A stretch of DNA of 64,000 bases from Jaltomata sinuosa (taxonomy: Eukaryota > Streptophyta > Magnoliopsida > Solanales > Solanaceae): the NCBI GenBank assembly GCA_003996215.1, contig QJPP01005183.1, forward strand, positions 28,705 through 92,704. The letters are read 5' to 3'. A program made the translations under genes and the position numbers. Below the pieces are notes generated by a model that saw only the letters and a list, made by a program, of their open reading frames with translations, searched no databases and was not told the DNA's origin. Positions 33,201 to 43,739 of the stretch are shown here, in pieces. The first letter of the stretch is position 1. Each line of letters opens with the position of its first letter.

Positions 33201-34917
33201 CAAAGACCAAAATATCCCTAACTACTTAGTTGCACGAATGATGTGGTCGAGGTTGGATTGGTGTGATCCTTCCACTAAAAATGTGTCCAAAATCTGATTC
33301 TAACTTGATAATTGGCCACCTATGACCATTGCTTTTCACCCTACAACAATGTTTTCCACGATGCCACAACCTTTTTTATCACCAAATCGAATCATATCAA
33401 ATTTCAGGGGGTTTCGTTTAGTGGGCAATGGACAAAAACAAATCCCAGAAAAAAAAAGTGGTCTTTTTTTTTTGATAATTATATAGTTCGGGTCAATTTT
33501 CGCGCATTTTGATTAATTTCATGAAATACCTATCACTTTTAAAGCCAGAATTTTTATTAAAGGGTGTCAAAAAAATCTAATTATATCGCTAGCTAGGACC
33601 AAACACGCGACCTTAAGAAAGTTTGCAACACCTTAACTACTACGCTGAACCTTCAGTTTGTGTCAATACTGATATATATGCCTATAAAACTTAAATTTGA
33701 CCTATCTATACAATATAATTTTCTGGCGAAGGGGTGTCGCTTGACACCCCTCGAGTAAGGGTAGCTCCGTCCTTGATAACAGGTACCATGTAACACTGTC
33801 CACTAAGGCTAGAACAAATACGAAAAATCACTTAATATTTTTACTTCTTTTAGAATTTGAGCCTGAGACATAATGATTCTCGACCCATTTCTTTAACCGC
33901 TAGGCTATATCCTTTCGGTGCAAAACAAGAGGTCTGTTTTTACTGCCTTTATTAAAAAACCATGGCCATGTTACTGCCTTTATTCACATTTTCCAACTTT
34001 CTTTAACTCAGAACTGCCTATAATAGCCTTAGCTTTTACTGATTTTACGTCTAGCCAAATCAAAGAATTACTAAAATCTACACATGAATTTTCCATGATG
34101 AACACAGAGAAGAGTAAAAGAAAAGAAAATCAAAATTGGGAAATTGAAATGAAAATTTACCAGAAATTCAATGAGTGCACTGATGAGATAAATGTAATAA
34201 GTTGTGAAGAAAGCATCAGATAAGAATCCACCAAGAAGTGCCAATAAAAATGCTGTGCCCATAAAATTTGTCACAGAATTTGCTGATGTTGTTGGTGAGA
34301 AATGCATGTACTCTGAAAAGTAGAGCACCAAGTTGCTTGCATTTGCCAAAAATGCCAAGTTCTCCAGCACCTCAACAGCTGATCATAAATTTTCATCCAA
34401 AAAAAATTAATCAATTACTCCAAAATTTGAAAATCTTGACAAAGATTTCATCTTTTTCATAAAAACCCATATGAGAACTTTTCAAGAATACAAAAGACAG
34501 CCCAGTGCACTAAGCTCCCGGGACCACAAGGTCTATCGCACGCAGCCTTAATTGTTTTCACAGCTTGAATCCATGACCTCCTAGTCACATAACCGCAACT
34601 TTACCAGTTACATTAAGGTTCCTTTCTATTTGTTTTTTCAAGAATGAGATGAAAACAAAAAGGTTGGATGTAAAGATGGTGCTAGTAATTTTATTTACCC
34701 AAGACAAAAGAGGCAGCAAGCAAGCCACCATGTTTCTTAGTGATTGCTGGTCTATTTCTCCAATCAACATAGCCATCCCAATTGTTTAGGTGTCTTTGAC
34801 TATCTATTTCCTGCAACACAAACCAAAAATAAAAAAATTGTTACTTTGCAAAACACAAAGAGAAAGAGAGGAACACAAAAAAAGAACAAAAAAAAAGAAA
34901 GAAGAGAAACCCACCAT
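27280..34917 (-). CDS. NPF4: NPF4 (NRT1/PTR family, NRT1.2/AIT1-like) transporter, copy A
   Basis: Five exons on the minus strand: 34915-34917 (ATG only), 34699-34810, 34161-34378, 28376-28816 and 27280-28257. All borders are GT..AG in frame; 583 residues, close to the 585 I recall for Arabidopsis NRT1.2/NPF4.6. Recognisable in order are GYVDWRNRPA, the TM1 motif EVLENLAFLANASN (ExxEN instead of the ExxER common in NPF, as in NPF4), GGFLSDAFFTTYY, YLVALGVGGIKGSLPPHGAE, KQRSTFFNYFVF, YRNKIPSGSP, a Ser-rich cytosolic loop, then VKIVMKLFPIFACTIM, APVYDHFIIPFAR and AGLLEFCFSEAP. Twelve membrane helices are expected. Subfamily members import nitrate at low affinity, abscisic acid or related substrates across the plasma membrane with protons; the substrate cannot be told from sequence. 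Intron 3 (5.3 kb) carries SINE, LINE and TRIM insertions. No frameshift is seen. Copy B is the tandem paralogue. Confidence 0.93.
29099..29520 (+). mobile_element. LINE C-terminal remnant with GATTCATA-type tail (intron 3 of copy A)
   Basis: From GAGATGGTTTGATCATATCC (R-W-F/H-I-like) through a decayed ORF end to CATGGGTTCATACAACTTAC and CCCAACTTGTTTGGGATTGAG, ending TATTATTGTATTA. Many stops; inactive. Confidence 0.5.
29786..29905 (+). repeat. Retroposon 3' tail
   Basis: GAGCCGAGGATTTATCGAAAA, GGGGTAAGGTCTGCGTACAC, CTCCCCAGACCCCATTTGTG and GGTATGTTGTTGTTG match the tail of the LINE at 9080-9830, here without preceding LINE coding sequence. Confidence 0.7.
29907..29985 (-). mobile_element. 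tRNA-like SINE head
   Basis: On the minus strand it reads GGGGTTGCTCGGATGGTGAG (A-box-like) and ATTATGGGTTCGAGTCA (B-box-like). It resembles the head at 52240-52320. It is too decayed to be a tRNA gene. Confidence 0.45.
30363..30470 (+). repeat. Retroposon 3' tail
   Basis: CCGAAACAACCTCTCTACCTT, GGGTAAGGTCTGCTTATACA and TAGATATGTTGTTGATTG: another member of the tail family, in intron 3 of NPF4 copy A. Confidence 0.65.
30555..30777 (+). mobile_element. tRNA-derived SINE (intron 3 of NPF4 copy A)
   Basis: GTTGCCTAGTGGTCAATGTAG (A-box region) and GAGTTCAAATTTC (B-box) are followed by the body GGAGGCAAAAACACTAGGTG, TTAGTTGAGTGTGCACAAGC and a short A-rich tail. A 3' fragment of the same family is at 57040-57115 in the paralogue's intron 3, and a minus-strand one at 11968-12010. 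Confidence 0.75.
31520..31625. mobile_element. CACTA-end fragment with GCGATGAA repeats
   Basis: CCACTACAAAATAAAATTAG at about 31540 has the CACTAC terminus, followed by AGCGATGAATTTTATTG. The AGCGAAC/TCGCTAAT motifs on either side form inverted repeats. No full element can be bounded. Confidence 0.4.
32711..33065. mobile_element. TRIM-like miniature LTR retrotransposon (intron 3 of NPF4 copy A)
   Basis: Two related ~110-150 bp units sharing GAGTATATAA.GAA..AAGTCTTAGATCCTA and GTTTTAAA.T form terminal repeats (about 32711-32823 and 32911-33065; the second begins TGTAACGCCC). Directly after the first lies TGATATCAGAGTC, close to the initiator-tRNA-Met primer site TGGTATCAGAGC. Before the second lies a polypurine-like CTAAGGGGG. 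The internal region is only ~80 bp with no gag or pol. This fits TRIM elements. The first repeat is 5'-truncated. Confidence 0.65.
34494..34625 (-). mobile_element. SINE in intron 2 of NPF4 copy A
   Basis: On the minus strand: AACTGGTAAAGTTGCGGTTA, GACTAGGAGGTCATGGATTC, GATAGACCTTGTGGTCCCGG, GAGCTTAGTGCACTGGGC. Short direct repeats TTTTCAAGAAT flank it. An orthologous copy sits at the same intron position in NPF4 copy B. Confidence 0.8.
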
Positions 34918-35110
34918 TATTTATCTCAACTTTGGGTTAAGTTGAAAGTAAGTGTTTGGGGAGATCTAAGATCAAGAAATGATTAGTGATTTTTATAAGA
35001 GTTTGGAGTTTTTATCCTTTTTGTATTGTAGTAATCTAATTATGACATAGTTAGGCACTACTATAGTCCCCTTGCCCCTCCTCTTTTTAAGGGGGAATGA
35101 AAAGGAGAAA
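34918..35110 (-). promoter_or_regulatory. Upstream region of NPF4 copy A
   Basis: On the minus strand a TATA-like TCTTATAAAA (34991-35000) lies about 75 bp before the ATG exon. The blocks TAATTATGACATAGTTAGGC (35036) and AAAGATGGATATGATGTTAT (35106) recur upstream of copy B at 62826-62925, which suggests promoter function retained from the ancestor. The transcription start is not known. Confidence 0.5.
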
Positions 35111-35982
35111 GATGGATATGATGTTATATAGGATTTGGTTGCTTACAAATAATTTTATTTCCATAAAAGGAGGAAGAGAAAAAGTAAATGAAAAATGGTC
35201 AAAAATGTCTTTAAATTATGCGAAATTGAACAAAAGATACCTTCCAATAATAGTTTGGTCCAAAAAGGCCCATATTGTCAATATGTTGGTCCAAAAATGC
35301 ATCTGCCGTTAATATTTTAATTAAAAAATGCTCATATTGTTACTTCTGGGTCAAAATACCCATTTTTCTAATAAACATTATTTTTTTAATTTTTAAACAC
35401 ATTATTTTTAGACCCAAAAGTAAAAATTGGACATTTTTGGATCAAAGTATTAACGACAGAGATATTTTTGGACCAAAACATTAATAACAGGAACATTTTT
35501 GTTCAATTTCACATATTTAAAGATATTTTGACCCTTTTCCAGTAAATAAATGAAAGACATGAGGAAAGAGATGTTTTTAAAATTCTATGCATAAATAATG
35601 TAAAAAATATTTGTATTATCATATATCTCGCTGATAAAATTAGGACATGTTTGGTAAGGGCGCATTAAAATTACATGTAGGTGTATCTAGGTGAAATTAC
35701 ATACATTTGATGTGTTTGTTTGACCAAGTAAGTATTTTGTCAGAATAAAATGTAACCGCAAAGGAGCGGTTACACTCTTCAATTAGTATTTGATAAAGTG
35801 GTAAAAATTATTACTAACTTATTATTATAGACTAAACTACATTAATGATCTAAAAGATCTTTATGCAATCCACATATATTACTCCTAAAGAGATTATGAG
35901 AAGGAATTTGGTCTTTGTTTGTGTTGTTTGACCAATGAACTAAATAAAATACTAAAGCTTGAGATCTCCATCATCCTATTTA
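35111..35982. other. Intergenic, repeat-like, no gene
   Basis: 35200-35530 is an inverted-repeat-like stretch of GGTCCAAAAATG / CATTTTTGGACC motifs. 35640-35790 resembles the end of the Harbinger element in GLOX intron 2 (GACATGTTTGGTAAGG, GTGTTTGTTTGACCAAGTAA) but has no partner end. Confidence 0.45.
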
Positions 35983-36418
35983 CTCCCGCTTTAATTTGTT
36001 TGGCTACTTTCCTTTTTAATATTTTTTTTAAAAATATGTTTCTTTTTCTTTTTTAGCAATTTTTTAATTTCAACTTTTCACATGACATGTTTAAAAGTCT
36101 GTCTGGATAGACTTATTTTAAGTTGCTTTTTTAAAGTTGGAAATCCCAGCTTTCACTTTTTTTTTTTTGGCTTTAACTTAAGTGCTTAAAAGCACTTTTT
36201 TTTACTTAATCTAAACACGATAAAAAAACTTAAGCTATTTTGACTTAAAAATCACTTAAAATAAGCCAATACAAACGGGCTCTAAGTTCACAAGATTAAA
36301 TAATATTTTGATACATTTGACATACCTTTAATTTAAAACCACAAGATTCAAAAGTCCTTTTACTTTCTTAAATTTCGTGTCAAGTCAAAATAGACCAAAC
36401 AAATTGAAAAAAAGGGAA
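35983..36418. mobile_element. Stowaway-like MITE interrupted by another MITE
   Basis: The ends CTCCCGCTTTAATTTGTTTGG and inverted TTCCCTTTTTTTCAATTTGTTTGG lie beside TA. The body matches 20255-20504 (AACTTTTCACATGACATGTT; CAAGATTCAAAAGTC) but is split at about 36097-36285 by a segment running TCTGTCTGGATAGACTTATT to AAGCCAATACAAACGGGC. Confidence 0.6.
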
Positions 36419-36429
36419 TAGTATTTACG

Positions 36430-37360
36430 ATATGTTGCTCTATCACAAAATCAAAATATTAAGTTGTACAATTGTTCGTTTTCTGTTCTACCGAGGAAGA
36501 ACTTTAACTCCAACACGTTAAACTAACATGACTAATATGTTTAGACTAGAGCGTCAATCTTCACTAAAAGCTAGTTTCCCTCGGATGTCCGATAAAATTT
36601 CTTTCTACAATTTTGACTTTCACTAGTAGAATAGTAAAATTAAAATAAACTAAAGAAAACACTATGCAACAAATATTAGTGAAGTAAAAGGGCGTATCAA
36701 TTCTTTTTACAAGCTTAAAATAGACCTTGTAGTGCTATATTTCGTTCGTGATTCATCCAAAAATTACATCATTTTTGCCATAACACCTTGAGAAAACCTT
36801 TTCAATGGTTTGTTCGATAAGAAAGAAAATATCCTTCAGAAAAATATGAGTTATTCTCACTTTTTTTTAGTGTATAGTAAATACATAAAGAATATTATCT
36901 CAAAAATATTTTGTATATAATCTAAGTTGAAGGATATACTCAAATTCACAGTTTGCAGGATCATTGAACTTTGTTTCACTAGTCTAATAGTGCAATCACA
37001 TGTATACAAACACGAACTACACAGAAGAATCACAATATATGAATCGTATCTTATTATAGAGTTGTTCCAACGCTTTTGGAGAAGAAATCTTCAAAAGAAT
37101 CTTCACGCTAGAACTTGAGAGAATTGGAGAAGGAAGAAGGAGAAGAGCTTTCTTTTTCTTTGTTTTTCTATTGAGAAAAAATGTCGTCTCTTTCTCACAA
37201 GAGAACACATATATAAATCTAAAGGGACACAACTATTCTCAATGGTTGTGTCTCTTTCCAATAGTTGTGTCTCTTCCCTTTTATTTATTAATATAAATGT
37301 ATAAATAATCACATATTATTTATCTGTTAATATGGATCCGGATTGACCCACATGGGTGAC
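36430..37360. other. Intergenic, no supported gene
   Basis: AT-rich DNA with several short frames on both strands but no recognisable domain or repeat. The palindromic block GTTGTGTCTCTTTCCAATAG / repeated GTTGTGTCTCTT at 37243-37275 is a small direct duplication. Confidence 0.4.
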
Positions 37361-37603
37361 CCGATCCAGTTTCCTTCATAAGTGAATACTATGGGGTTAG
37401 GAATGAGGGTTGATGGTTATGGTGGGTGGTGTTGGGAGGAGCACAATGATGTAGGGAGAGGGGTAGGAGGTAGGTAGGTGGTGGGGGTCGGAGCATGGTG
37501 GAGTGGGGTGTTGAGGGACAAGTGGTGTAGAATATCATTATAGAACTTATTTTTTTTGCTTTCAATAGAAAAAGTATGTTTCTTCATTTTTGAGATTTTC
37601 TTA

Positions 37604-38762
37604 CAAATTTGTAGATGGCATAGTATTGATTGACGAGGTTCGCGACGGAGTTAACACCAGGTGGGAGGTTTGAAGAAAAACTCTAAAATCTAAACGGTTC
37701 AAGTTGAACAGGACTAAAACTGAATACTTAAAGTGCAAGTTCACTGATATAACACATGAGATTAATGTGGAAGTGAGTCTTGGTACACAGGCCATCGCCG
37801 AAGAAAGAAAATTTCAAGTATCTTGGATTCTTAATCCAAAGACATGAAAAAATCAACGGTGATGTCACACATCTTATAGGTGCGGGATGGAAGAAATGGA
37901 GGCTTGCCTATGAAGTCTATTGTGATAAGAATGTACCACTGAAACTTAGAGCTAAGTCTACAAAATGGTCGTTAGGCCTACTATATTGTATGGAGAGCGG
38001 AATGTTTGCAGTTAAGAACTCTGATGTTCAAAAGATGAGAATTGCGGACATGAGGATGCTCAGGTGGATATGTAGACATATTAGGAGAGATAAGATTAAG
38101 AATAAAGATATCAGTGACAAGGTTAGAGTAACATCTGTGGTGAATAAGATAAGGGAAGCAAAAATGAGATGATTCGAACATGTGAAGAGGAGATGCGGCG
38201 CTGATACCCCAGTGAGAGATCGACACTGGTGGGTTTAAGGAGAGGTAGAGGTAGATCTAAGAAGTATTAAGGAGAGGTGATTAGACAGGACGTGATAAAT
38301 CTTCAGTTTACTGAGAACATGATCTTAGATAGAAGGATATGAAGGTCGTGAATTATGGTAGAAGGTTATTAGGTAGTTGAGCGTTGTCTTGCTTTCCCAT
38401 AGAATAGGCTTGGTGGTAGTTGATGCACTTTATTTGTTTCTCCTTTCGTACTAGTAATATTAACAGTATTCTCGTAGTTTCTTATCCTTCGATTTCTCTT
38501 ACTACCTGTTATTTCTTGTGCTTTGGTTATCACATTATTTTGTTGTTGTTATTATTCTTTTTTCTTTTCTTTTTCTGAATGTTATGTAATATTTTTTCTA
38601 TTATTTGCTATGTCTTCTTTACTTCTGTATTTCTTTTTCAAACTGCTTTGATATGCATTACTTGATTTAAGGGTCTTTAGCAACTTCTTTACCTCCACGA
38701 GATAGAGATAATATGTGTGTACATTCTATTCTTTTCAAACCCCACCCATAAAATTACACTAA

Positions 38763-38814
<52 letters not shown>
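37604..38814 (+). mobile_element. 5'-truncated LINE insertion with target duplication
   Basis: The only long frame (37780-38172) encodes the LINE C-terminal region: FKYLGFLIQRHEKINGDVTH, RAKSTKWSLGLLYCMES, RMLRWICRHIRRDKIKNK. Later fragments read the GRGRGRSKKY-like end. The 3' end (38660-38767) is the same tail as at 9706-9830 and runs into a TTA repeat (38768-38814). A 9-bp duplication ATTTTCTTA brackets it (37595-37603 and 38815-38823). Upstream stops and truncation make it inactive. Confidence 0.8.

Positions 38815-38817
<3 letters not shown>
38764..38817. repeat. TTA trinucleotide microsatellite
   Basis: About 17 uninterrupted TTA/ATT units at the 3' end of the LINE insertion, probably grown from its simple-repeat tail. 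Confidence 0.9.
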
Positions 38818-38935
38818 TTCTTAGAAAAATATTTTAAAAAATATTTCAATCAATCAAACATAACGAAATTAAAAAATATTTTACACAATAATGTTCCTCC
38901 ATGCCAAATACACCCAAGTTTTTTCAACCTATTTG
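38818..38935. mobile_element. Right half of a Tourist-like MITE split by the LINE
   Basis: AATCAATCAAACATAACGAAA, TTAAAAAATATTTTACACA and CCTCCATGCCAAATACACCC match the right half of the complete element at 49298-49564. The left half, with the GGGTGGTGTTGGGAGG-type G-rich strand, is at about 37380-37595. Confidence 0.65.
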
Positions 38936-39439
38936 ATAGTTGTCCGTTTACTTCCCCTTTGATTAATTTATTAAACAAAGTTGCTTCACTAATAAATGTG
39001 TAGAATAAAGAATTGATTGTTTCAATCCAATGCACGCGTTGCCGGTAGGACTACTATTGACTCGATCAAAAGTTACTTAATTGAAATAAATTAAAAAGCG
39101 AGTTATAATTAATTCACTCTATTTTTACTAAGTTTTAATTTATTTAGTTATTTTTTTATAATTTTTTGAGTTTCTAATAATATTTTTTCTTTATTATGCT
39201 TATATACAACATATCAAGCTAAAACAAAATATATTTTTAAATTTATTTTGACACCGTTTCTCATAGGTCATTAGACTACATACCAACTCAAGTTTTAAAT
39301 GAGCTAAATTAATTGGACAAATCAAAATGATCGGAATAAATAAATAGATGGATCAATTAATTGCCCATTCAAACTTAAATGGATTAAACTAATCATATTA
39401 TCATGAGTTAATTTCGTCACACCTAACTGCAAGTGATGA

Positions 39440-39827
39440 AAATGTGTCTATATCTCAAAAATTAAATTTGATGCTAAATTGCATGGAAAGACCTTTTTTT
39501 TTTCACAAAAGAAATTCTTCCGGGATTGGAAAATTTAATTTAATTGGTTTACTTACACCCATAATTGACAACTTTTTGATTCTTTTCTTGAAAAATAATT
39601 ATTTTTGTAGAGATTCAAATTTTACAGGTGAAAGAATCCATGATAATATTTTGAAATTTTTACTAGTAAAATTTGAAACTCCATACCTACCTAGTACCTA
39701 CCTTCTCCATTAGTGTCAATATTGAAACTCTCTCTCCACCCTCCAAATATTAGCCTATCTTTACCTAAACATAACAAGAAAGTACATTGCTTCAAACATC
39801 AATATTTATATACAATTTTACAAGAAA

Positions 39828-39879
<52 letters not shown>

Positions 39880-41680
39880 TTTTTGTTGTGTTGTTTGGTC
39901 AACTTTGGCAATTCGATAAGAACTTTTGTGCTTATCAGAGTGACCCTCTTACATACATTTGTTACAAAGTTTTTATACCACTAAGTTTATAATATGGTTG
40001 TCTCTTTCATATCAGAAATTCCAAAATTAGATTATTCTAGAACCATATAAAAGTGTTAATTTTTCTGGAAATAATCCTTTCATAACTATGATCCAAACTT
40101 TATTAAGGAAATAAAAGAAAAATAAATAGCTAATCCGACACAAAACAGAACTAAATGTTTGCCACAAAAATGGGTGTATATAAAAAGGAAAATGTTTTTC
40201 GAGAAAATAAGTGATTTTTTATATTTTTTGTTTTGATGTTTTTTTAAGTAAGCAAAAAAAGTTATTTTATCTCATAAAAATAGGGTTAAAATCTATATAT
40301 ATATTTTTTTTTTAGATCTTACTTGTAAAATTACATTGAATATACTGTTGTTAAGATTATGACAAAATATTCTTCAATTAGTATCCTTGATTGATAATGA
40401 TGATGGTGACCTTCTTTGCCGTTTCCTAAGCTTGGTGAAGTTTTTAGATGCAAAACTTGTCCATTCAAGGGCTTCCACCAAAAGATTTTGTTTCCTAATT
40501 AGAAGAAAAAGAAGTTTGATTTCTCCAAAGAATCATTTAGTTTTTTTATATTGGAAATATAACAAAAGAAATTTTTCTCAAATCAGAAAGTTTGTTTCGT
40601 TTGGTTTACTTATACCTTTACGAGTTAGTGATGAGTTTGTCCCTTGCTAAATCTAGCCTGTTCCATAAGAAGATTGGTTGTTTCAAACCACTACCACCCA
40701 CACAAGTAGAAATAACGTTAATTAGTCAACTTTCGACTTTATCTTTGAAAAACAATCACTATTATAAAGTTCTTCCATAACAAATGCATGCAATTCCAGA
40801 AAGTTTTTTTCTCTTTTTTTTTTTTAAATTTTTTTCTTTTGTTCTTATTGTTGTTTTATATGGCTGAGATGAGTCAATACCTACCTTCTCAGTCAGTGGA
40901 AATGAAATCCCCTCTCCACCCTTTAAATATTAGCTATCTTTACCTAAACATATAACACCGAAAGTACATTCCTTCTATCTTCAATATTTACTTGGAAAAG
41001 AAAACGCGAGAGAATATTTTATTATATATATGTTGTCCCTTTCAGATCAAATATTCTTAAATTTGATTATTATTCTAGAACCATCTAAAGAGTGTTTTTC
41101 TAGAAGAATATAATGAGTGTTTTTTGGAGTTAATTTCTCTTATAATCACTTAACTAATAATTATTTTCTCAAAAGTCACTTTTTTTGTTGAAGTGATTCT
41201 TGTTTTTCACTCCAAGATTCCACGTCTCAAGCACTCTCACAAAAATATATATCCCTGAAAATAATACTTCTAAAACTAAATCCAAAATCTAAGAAAAGAA
41301 AAGAAAATAAATAACTAAACCACCAACCAAAAAGAAGAAAAAAACGTCTTAAAGTTAATCATTGCCTCATACAACAAAATCACATTTAACTAAATTTCCA
41401 ATTGATTAAAAAAAATATAATTTACTGAAGTTATAGGTAGAACATATCTATCTCTATATATGTATTTATATAGAGAGAGTTATAAGCAGCAAAATGTTCT
41501 TCAATTAGTATTCATGATGTTCTACTTCTTGGTGATGATAGTGACCTTCTTTTCTTTTTTCTATGTTTGGTGAAGTTTTTTAGATGCAATACTTGTCCAT
41601 TAAGGGTTGCCACCAAAAGATTTTGTTTCCTACTTGGAAGAAAAATAATTTGATTTGTCCGAAGAATCATTCGTGTATTA
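39440..41680. repeat. Diverged ~1.1-kb tandem duplication, no gene
   Basis: Colinear blocks recur at 1.04-1.19 kb spacing: CCTACCTTCTCCATTAG at 39695 with CCTACCTTCTCAGTCAG at 40883; TATTAGCCTATCTTTACCTA at 39748 with TATTAGCTATCTTTACCTA at 40928; GATTATTCTAGAACCAT at 40030 with 41067; CCACCAAAAGATTTTGTTTCC at 40475 with 41609. No frame is conserved between the units, so this looks noncoding. A TA microsatellite (39831-39874) is in the first unit only. Confidence 0.7.
39831..39874. repeat. TA dinucleotide microsatellite
   Basis: 44 bp of uninterrupted TA repeat. Confidence 0.95.
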
Positions 41681-41693
41681 CTCATCCTCACGT

Positions 41694-41958
41694 GCTAAAA
41701 AATCACTATTTTCTTATTAAAAAATGTTTAGTGACTATTTCCATAGATATTTAATTTGATTGAATCGGTGCGAAAAAAAATAATATAACGTTTTCATATG
41801 AAAAAATTAGGAAGTTTTTCACTATTTCAGTGAGAATCTGTTTCCCACCATGCATTTTTCAATGAGCTAGTTCAGTAAAAAATGAATGTAAAATCATATT
41901 TTATAGCACAATTTCTCACTGATTTGCAATGGGAAAGATATCTATTTCTAATAGTGTC
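41694..41958 (-). mobile_element. CACTA-type MITE, copy 3 (inverted)
   Basis: Reverse-complemented it begins CACTATTAGAAATAGATATC and continues AATCAGTGAGAAATTGTGCT, CATGGTGGGAAACAGATTCT, matching copies 1 and 2 in order. Confidence 0.65.
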
Positions 41959-42584
41959 AAAAAGCTCATGTTGGATGTGCAACCCTTAAATTTAGACCAC
42001 GACATCTTAGATAACTAGTTATGTTGCTCAGGTTCATTAAAAGTATTGCTATACTCATATATTCGTGTTGAGTTCTTCTAAAATATATTATTCTTTAAGG
42101 ATGTGGTAATGCATCTGGTGACATTTTTAAAAGTCCAAGCGCTATCGCTCGACAATTAGTACCATTTTCAGTCTCTTACGGAGCAGATTCAAAATTTAAT
42201 TGATGGATTTGACTTTACAATTTCTTACAAAATATTTAGATTTGTTACCATTGATCAAAATAAAAGAGTACATTTATTTATACCTTATGTCATAATTTCC
42301 CAAATAAAATTTCCATTCTGTTACGTTACACATATTTGTCCTTTTCTTTTAACAACTTCCATACTTTGTGTTGAATAACTGGACGTCGACTTGGCTTTTT
42401 CATTTTAAAAAGGTGAAAATCATTTATCTCTCAAATTTTAGTTACAAAACTTAAACTCCTCCTTTAGTTTTGAACAATAGATCTTTTTGTTTTTTGTATT
42501 ATGGTTTAATTTCAATTTTAATCATTATGTTATTATATAAATTATATTTAACTTTTAGTTAAACAATGTGAGTGGTTTTGTCTA

Positions 42585-43728
42585 GGGGTGGAGCATAGTT
42601 TGGACCAATCCAAAATTCAAATTGGAATTCGAACTTTTTGGATATATAATTTGGATTATGGATTGAAATTTGAATTTCATTTTTAAAATTTATGGATTTG
42701 AATTGAATATTGAATTTAGTACTACGAATTTTCAGATATTCGAAATCCAAATTTACCCCTTATCTATCCAATACTAATCAATCTAATTTTCATAGGTCCA
42801 ATAAATTAGTACCCTACCCATATCATATTTGTTGTTATTATCATGTATTTTTGTGTGTTGTGACAATAAATCTGATAAAATTGTAAATTGTTCCATGAGT
42901 AAGTAATTAGGCTGACCCCAATTCTTGTTAGTGGTAATGGTAGAAAGCTTCGGGGGAGAAGCGTAGCCAAAACGCACCGAGACGTTAGGGGGAAGCGAAA
43001 GTATCAAAAGGCGTATGCCCCACTATTTGGGGCGTTGCGTAAGGAGAATGCTGAGGCGAACACCCTTAGGCATAAGTCCCGAAAATTACTACTACCAATT
43101 AAAATATTTAAGCTTAATTACTAAAATATTTAATTGTTAAACTTAAATAATACTTAAATACTCAAAGTAAAATAAAAGTAGATCGAAAACTTAAAACTCA
43201 AAATTTTAGAAGCACATTTAATATTTACTTATAATGTGTTTTTTTTTTGACAAACTTATATTTTTGAGGACATATAATGATTTATTATATGAAAAGTTGA
43301 ATTTATATATTTGATGTATTGTGTTGTCTTGGTTAGCTTTTTTAGCTGAAGCAGTTTTAGATACATCTTCCACTAATTTTTATTTCTTAAATAAATTTTA
43401 TGTAGTTTTACCTTTTTTGGTGATTTATCTATTTTAAAAATATTTATTTTAATTATATAAAACTTATAAAATATTAAAAATTAAAGGATCATGGAGCTTA
43501 CACTCTATTGCCTCGGGGCTTATGCCTCCCTCCGTAATAGGTAAAACGCCTTGCCTCGTGCCCCCCGCCTTTTAAAACATCGGTTATGATCGGCCATAAA
43601 GACTCAAAATTCAAAACCAAAAATATTAAAAATTCAAAATCAAACTTAAAAAATCTAATCAAATCCGAGATTATTTGGATTGAATTTGGATTTTACTCTT
43701 TTTAATCCAAAAATCGAACGTTCACCCC
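42585..43728. mobile_element. Possible terminal-inverted-repeat element (AGGGGTGGAGC type)
   Basis: The left end AGGGGTGGAGCATAGTTTGG, followed by repeated AATTTGGATT motifs, faces a right end that inverted reads AGGGGTGAACGTTCGATTTT. Inside are GC-rich blocks at 42950-43080 and 43490-43580 (GGGGCTTATGCCTCC; AAAACGCCTTGCCTCGTGCC), themselves repeat-like. No transposase frame. Confidence 0.4.
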
Positions 43729-43739
43729 TTGTTTTGCCC

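Noticed and set aside
37780..38172. 130-codon + frame as a host gene
   Set aside because: The sequence is the C-terminal end of a plant LINE polyprotein, 5'-truncated, with target duplication around the insertion.
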